A stretch of 18,173 nt of DNA. Origin: CAZFQG01 sp964520785. GTDB taxonomy: Bacteria > Planctomycetota > Planctomycetia > Pirellulales > Thermoguttaceae. Below the pieces are notes generated by a model. The model had not been told where the DNA came from and searched no databases. It worked only from the letters and a program-made list of their open reading frames with translations. The position numbers were made by a program, and so were the translations under genes. Where the stretch lies: contig CAZFQG010000129.1 in NCBI GenBank assembly GCA_964520785.1, positions 1 to 18,173 on the forward strand, written 5' to 3'. The stretch's first letter is position 1; every line of letters begins with the position of its first letter. Positions 14,376 to 18,173 of this stretch are shown here, piece after piece.

Positions 14376-14458
14376 TTCGCCACTTCTTGGCCTAAGGCGC
14401 GGTTAGATCGCGGGACCGCATTGTTCGTTTCATCCTTTTGAACCAGGTCGATTTGGGA

Positions 14459-14486
14459 TTGCAACACCGGATTCCAGGGGTAGAAT
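14459..14486 (+). promoter_or_regulatory. Sigma-70-type promoter of the PpiD-like gene
   Basis: TTGCAA (14459-14464) and TAGAAT (14481-14486) are separated by 16 bp. Each hexamer matches 4-5 consensus bases. A start near 14493 would give a leader of about 134 nt before the ATG at 14627. Confidence 0.5.
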
Positions 14487-14548
14487 TACAAGTTTCTGTA
14501 ACCATTCATATACGAAACGCCGAGCGAATTCCCTCCGCCGGGTAGTCC

Positions 14549-14590
14549 CGGATACGGGTCGGAGCCGCTTCCCTTTGGAATGCGTATCCG
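14549..14590 (+). other. Leader stem upstream of the PpiD-like gene
   Basis: CGGATACG (14549-14556) and CGTATCCG (14583-14590) form a perfect 8-bp stem enclosing 26 nt that can fold further. It lies within the predicted 5' leader and ends about 36 nt before the start codon, so it could influence mRNA stability or translation. Confidence 0.4.
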
Positions 14591-14626
14591 GTTTCCATTC
14601 CCCCTGAAAATGAAGGGCGAGAATCG

Positions 14627-17014
14627 ATGGCAAGTCCTTTTACCATATTTAGAAAGCACCAGAAGATACTCATCGCCGCCTTAGGTCTGATGGCGATGAT
14701 CGCGTTCGTCTTCTTGTCCAACATCGAGATGATGATCGATTCCGGAATGGATCCCGGTGCTTCGGTCGTCGTCTCGACGGAGAAATTCGGCAATCTCACG
14801 CAGCGGCAGGTACAACTGCTGCTGTACCAACGGCAGATCGTCATCCGTTTCGTACAAGCGGCGGTCAGTCAATCGCTGGAGGCGCCAATCCCGTTCGGAC
14901 AGATTGAGCAGCTTTTCGGGCCCGTGTCCGAGAAGAGCGTCGTCGATTCGTGGCTGTTGAATCAGTACGCTCGCGAAATGGGGATGCGGGTCAGTGATTC
15001 GATCATCAACCGGTTCATTCAGACAATCACGCAGGACCAGCTCTCGGCCGAGCAGTTGGGCGCGATCGTCAAGGAAATGGAAGTTCCGGAACACCGGTTG
15101 TTCGACGCGATCCGGGAAGAATTGACGGCGCTTTACTTCGCGAGGCTCTATTTCGCCACGCCCGATTCGGTACAGGTCGATTTGATGGCTTCGACCCCGG
15201 TGCAACGTTGGGAGTATTTTGGGCGGCTCCATCAACGCGCGACGACCCAATTGATACCGGTTCCCGTCGAGAAATTCGTATCCGAAATCGAAGACCCGGG
15301 TGACAAGACCCTGAAGGAGTTCTTCGAGCAGTACAAGACCGACTATGCCGATCCCGCTTCTCCGGAGCCCGGTTTTCATCAACCTCGCCGCGTGAAGCTC
15401 GAGTACGTCGTTGCCGAGCGCGACGCGTTCGTCAATCCGGATGCCGTTACCGACGAGGAAATACTCGCCTACTACGAAGAAAACAAGGATCGGCTGTACG
15501 TCAGGTTGTCGTTGCCGGGCATCTTTGAAGAGGATGCTCCTTCAAAGACCCCGGGACCGGAACCGCCGATGGACGCTCCCGAGTCTACCGAACCGCCCAC
15601 CGACGAGAAACCGACCGAAGACGCCCCCACCCCTGAGGAACCGGCCGAAGAGAAACCATCCGAGGAAGCACCGGAGGCGGAGGAGGGTTCCGAAGAAGCT
15701 CCCCCGCAAACACCACCACCTTCTGCGCCACCCGAGGGGGAGGTGGAAACGCCCGAATCACCGGCCGAAGGGACTTCGTCCGATCCGAGACCGGAGAACG
15801 CGGGGGGGGAGGCCCCCAATGAACCGACGGAGACGCCGTCCGAAGTGGCTCCGCGCGAAGGAGAATCACCCGAGGCGAAGCCCGAGGAGGCTACGGAACC
15901 GGAAGAGGAGGCGACCGTGCGGCGCGGCGTGTTCCAACTCGTTTCCGAGACGAAGGCGGAGGAACTCCCGGCCGAGGACGTGGCGGGCGCGGAAGGGAAT
16001 GCGCCGACGGCGGAAGATTCGGCGGAGGAAGATTCTGGCGACGCGGACGAATACATCCCTTTGGCGGAGGTGAAGGAAGAGATCCGCGAGATTCTTGCCA
16101 GGGAACGCGCGGGCGAGCGGATGCAAGCGGCGCTGGCTCCGATTAGCGAGAAGATGGCGGAATTTCGCGACAAGTGGGTCGTCGCCGACGCGATGCGGGC
16201 GGAAGGAGACGAGAAGGTCGAAGAGGTCCCGCGGCCCGACGTGGCGGCGATGGCGAAAGAGGCCGGCCTGGAGTTCGAGGAGACGCCGATGGTCGACTTC
16301 AACGCCGCGGCGAAGCTGCCGATCGGCCTCGCGACGGTCAACGCCATGCAGCCGCTGCTGCGGTTGATTTTCGGCGAGAACTACCCGCGATTCCGCCACG
16401 GCATCGCCGAAGACCTGGAGGGCAACCAGTACTTATTCTGGATCGTCGGCGAGGAGGAGGAACGCATCCCGGAATTCACCGACGAGGGAGTCCGCGAAAG
16501 AGTTCTCGATACTTGGAGAATGATCCAAGCCAGAAAGCCGGCCAGGGAAGAAGCGGCGCGATTGACCGAACAGGCGGAGAAGGCGGGTAAATCGCTGAAG
16601 GACGAATTCGGCGGGAAGCCCGGCTATGAGGTCCTCGAGCCGCAACCGTTTTCGTGGTTGACACGAGGACCGATTCCGTCGATGACTTCGCAGCAGCCGC
16701 CGCGGATCAGCCGGGTTGAAGGGGTGGAGATTCCGGGCCGCGACTTCATGAAGGCGGTCTTCGCCCTGAACCCCGGGGAGTTCGGCGTCGCGATGAACAA
16801 TCCCGAGACGGTCGTCTATGCCGTGGAAATGGTGGAACTGCAGCCGTCGGCGCGAGCCCTCTGGGAGCTGTTCCGGCTCGACGACTTCGGCAAATACGCC
16901 GACGCCGCCTTGGGCGACCAGCGCGAGCGCATTTCCGCCTGGCGGACGAGTCTCGAACAAGAAGCGGGACTGAAGTGGGAGCGCAAGCCCCATCCCTATA
17001 GGCCTTCCCGCTAA
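14627..17014 (+). CDS. Membrane-anchored PpiD/SurA-like protein with a Glu/Pro-rich insert
   Basis: 795 residues from the ATG at 14627 (AAGGGCGAGA upstream). A short basic N-terminus (MASPFTIFRKHQK) precedes one transmembrane helix (about 13-31), so the bulk lies outside the membrane as in PpiD. Residues about 50-210 resemble the SurA/PpiD N-terminal chaperone region (SEKSVVDSWLLNQYAREMGMRVSD, then a helical DAIREELTALYFARLYF). A VTDEEILAYYEENKDRLYV segment (about 279-297) normally leads into the rest of the family core, but is interrupted by about 170 residues rich in Glu, Pro, Ala and Thr (about 300-475). The core resumes at YIPLAEVKEEIREILARE and ends with a PpiD-like GRDFMKAVFALNPGEFGVAM block. 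I see no parvulin isomerase signature. The most likely role is holdase or folding help for exported proteins. It stands alone, next to the convergent histidine kinase gene. Confidence 0.82.
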   Translation: MASPFTIFRKHQKILIAALGLMAMIAFVFLSNIEMMIDSGMDPGASVVVSTEKFGNLTQRQVQLLLYQRQIVIRFVQAAVSQSLEAPIPFGQIEQLFGPVSEKSVVDSWLLNQYAREMGMRVSDSIINRFIQTITQDQLSAEQLGAIVKEMEVPEHRLFDAIREELTALYFARLYFATPDSVQVDLMASTPVQRWEYFGRLHQRATTQLIPVPVEKFVSEIEDPGDKTLKEFFEQYKTDYADPASPEPGFHQPRRVKLEYVVAERDAFVNPDAVTDEEILAYYEENKDRLYVRLSLPGIFEEDAPSKTPGPEPPMDAPESTEPPTDEKPTEDAPTPEEPAEEKPSEEAPEAEEGSEEAPPQTPPPSAPPEGEVETPESPAEGTSSDPRPENAGGEAPNEPTETPSEVAPREGESPEAKPEEATEPEEEATVRRGVFQLVSETKAEELPAEDVAGAEGNAPTAEDSAEEDSGDADEYIPLAEVKEEIREILARERAGERMQAALAPISEKMAEFRDKWVVADAMRAEGDEKVEEVPRPDVAAMAKEAGLEFEETPMVDFNAAAKLPIGLATVNAMQPLLRLIFGENYPRFRHGIAEDLEGNQYLFWIVGEEEERIPEFTDEGVRERVLDTWRMIQARKPAREEAARLTEQAEKAGKSLKDEFGGKPGYEVLEPQPFSWLTRGPIPSMTSQQPPRISRVEGVEIPGRDFMKAVFALNPGEFGVAMNNPETVVYAVEMVELQPSARALWELFRLDDFGKYADAALGDQRERISAWRTSLEQEAGLKWERKPHPYRPSR

Positions 17015-17075
17015 GGACGGAAGGGGCGGTCCGGAACTTCGACGTCGCGTCGCGCTCCGTTGGCCGGGACGGCGT

Positions 17076-18173
17076 TCAATATGCCACGAGCACCGATTCG
17101 ATCGCCTCTTGCAGCGTTCGGCCGCTATAAGGCTTCGGCAGCAAGACGGCGCCGGTCCCCTCGGGCAGCGCGTCGGTCGCGGTTCCGCGGCCGGTCGCGA
17201 AGATCACCGGCGCGTCGCCGCCGATTTCGCGAATCCGTTCATAGGCGGCCGGACCGGTCATCTCGGGCATGAGAACGTCGAAGAAGAGAAGGTCGATCTC
17301 GTCCCGGTGCGATTGATATCTCTTCACCGCTTCCAAACCGTTTCCGGCCGTGATCGCGCGGATTCCCAGATTTCGCAACGCGGCTTGGGCGAATTCGAGG
17401 ACCGCCGGATCGTCTTCGGCGACCAAAGCGGTCACCCGGCTCGTCGCCGGGGCGACGATACGAGCCTCCACCGTGCGTCCCGCTTCCGAAGCCGACCGCG
17501 TTCCGTCGACGTCGATTCGCGCCGGAAGGTAGACGTGAAAAGTAGCGCCGCTTCCCGGCGGACTCTCCAGGCGAATCGCGCCGCGGTGATGTTCGACGAT
17601 CCCGTGCACGGCGGAGAGTCCCAGTCCGGTCCCTTTGCCGATTTCCTTCGTCGTGAAGAACGGTTCGAAGATTTTCTCGTGGACCTCGGGAGCGACGCCG
17701 GGGCCGTCGTCTTCGACGGAAACCACGGCGTATTCACCGGGGACGACCTGAAGCATCTCGGCCGCTTCCTCGCCAAGCGTTTCACGGCGCAGGCGGATTC
17801 GGATGAGGCCGTCGCGCGGACCGATCGCGTCGCGCGCGTTGATGCAGAGGTTCATCAGGACCTGCCGCAACTGTCCTTCATCGGCGGGAATCACGATGCG
17901 CTCGTCGTCGCGGATGAAGTCGAGCCGGATGTTCTCTCCCAGGACTCGGCAGAGCATGTCCCGCATCCCCTTGACGATCTCGCCAAGTTCCACCGGCAAG
18001 CTCCTGGGGGCCTCCTTGTGGCTGAACTGGAGCAGTTGCCGGACCAGTTCGGTCCCGCGGCGCGAGGCGCTGAAGACCGCGTCAAGATACTCGTCGGCGG
18101 CCTCTTGATCCTTGACGACCTCCTTGAGCAGTTCGCCGTACCCCGATATGACTTGGAGCAGGTTGTTGAACTC
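17076..18173 (-). CDS. Hybrid sensor histidine kinase, C-terminal part (runs off the window)
   Basis: The minus frame is open from the window edge to a TGA at 17078-17076, giving 365 residues. It opens with EFNNLLQVISGYGELL, the segment right after the phospho-accepting histidine of a HisKA domain, so that His is the residue just outside the window. The HATPase domain follows: N-box LMNLCINARDA (about 106-116), G1 DDGPG (155-159), and FEPFFTTKEIGKGTGLGLS. A C-terminal receiver domain (about 247-365) has acidic residues in VAEDDP (254-255), the phospho-acceptor Asp299 in FFDVLMPEMTG, and Lys347 in LLPKPYS. The protein would autophosphorylate and pass phosphate to its own receiver. Sensor domains and input are not visible. 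The receiver shows all key residues, so it should be active. It converges on the PpiD-like gene across 61 bp. Confidence 0.94.
   Translation of the reverse strand, partial: EFNNLLQVISGYGELLKEVVKDQEAADEYLDAVFSASRRGTELVRQLLQFSHKEAPRSLPVELGEIVKGMRDMLCRVLGENIRLDFIRDDERIVIPADEGQLRQVLMNLCINARDAIGPRDGLIRIRLRRETLGEEAAEMLQVVPGEYAVVSVEDDGPGVAPEVHEKIFEPFFTTKEIGKGTGLGLSAVHGIVEHHRGAIRLESPPGSGATFHVYLPARIDVDGTRSASEAGRTVEARIVAPATSRVTALVAEDDPAVLEFAQAALRNLGIRAITAGNGLEAVKRYQSHRDEIDLLFFDVLMPEMTGPAAYERIREIGGDAPVIFATGRGTATDALPEGTGAVLLPKPYSGRTLQEAIESVLVAY

Larger units (their letters stand above)
14059..14626. other. 568-bp intergenic region with several hairpins
   Basis: The gap separates the divergent cyclase-like and PpiD-like genes. 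Short open frames here (for example 74 codons on plus, 114 on minus) have no Shine-Dalgarno, no recognisable domain and no coding character. Structured elements are present: an 8-bp stem at 14172-14191, a 12-bp stem at 14344-14375, a promoter at 14459-14486 and a leader stem at 14549-14590, listed separately. The first 270 bp hold purine-rich near-repeats (GGCTTTCCGGGAAG and GGCCTTCCGAGGACG). I see no mobile element or RNA family I can name. Confidence 0.5.

Noticed and set aside
15472..16347. Long Ser-rich open frame on the minus strand opposite the PpiD-like gene
   Set aside because: It mirrors the low-complexity Glu/Pro-rich insert of the real gene, has no Shine-Dalgarno and shows no domain.

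Overview
This 18.2-kb, GC-rich window carries eleven protein genes (two cut by the window edges) on both strands, mostly as single genes with their own leaders. It has no tRNA, rRNA, CRISPR array, integrase or transposase. The gene set points to a planctomycete (Planctomycetota): a secreted DUF1598-type protein, a DUF2617-type protein, a secreted PQQ-like beta-propeller opening with the NWPxWRGP signature, a PpiD/SurA-like protein starting MASPF with a long Glu/Pro-rich insert, and an FHA-GAF regulator. Family names come from reading the translations, not from a database search.

Layout. Positions 1-1006 (minus): 5' part of an FHA-GAF protein. 1330-2697 (plus): secreted DUF1598-type protein. 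2787-3113 (minus): small secreted protein with a VYVPS tandem repeat. 3325-8559 (minus): a thiol-redox cluster, read in transcription order as a DsbD-type disulfide reductase, an exported protein with two tandem thioredoxin domains, an ArsR-family regulator, and a PAS sigma-54 activator whose sensor domain carries a cysteine cluster. 9016-10161 (plus): a PLP-dependent trans-sulfuration enzyme divergent from dsbD. 10213-10752 (minus): DUF2617-type protein. 10944-12203 (plus): PQQ-like beta-propeller. 12214-14058 (minus): squalene-hopene-cyclase-like protein without a recognisable DXDD catalytic motif. 14627-17014 (plus): membrane-anchored PpiD/SurA-like protein. 17076-18173 (minus): C-terminal part of a hybrid histidine kinase.

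The most coherent unit is the cluster from about 3.3 to 10.2 kb. DsbD would move electrons from the cytoplasm to the outer side of the membrane, and the double-thioredoxin protein is a natural recipient. The two adjacent regulators both contain conspicuous cysteines, and the divergent PLP enzyme handles sulfur amino acids. The dsbD promoter has a near-perfect A/T palindrome filling the -35/-10 spacer. The thioredoxin promoter has a similar but looser AT-rich arrangement. I infer, but cannot show, that the ArsR protein acts at these sites and that the locus is a redox- or sulfur-responsive module. The rest of the window looks like ordinary planctomycete chromosome. Points worth a second look are the cyclase paralogue, several hairpins in the 14.1-14.6 kb gap, and two sigma-54-like promoter sequences beside the sigma-54 activator.
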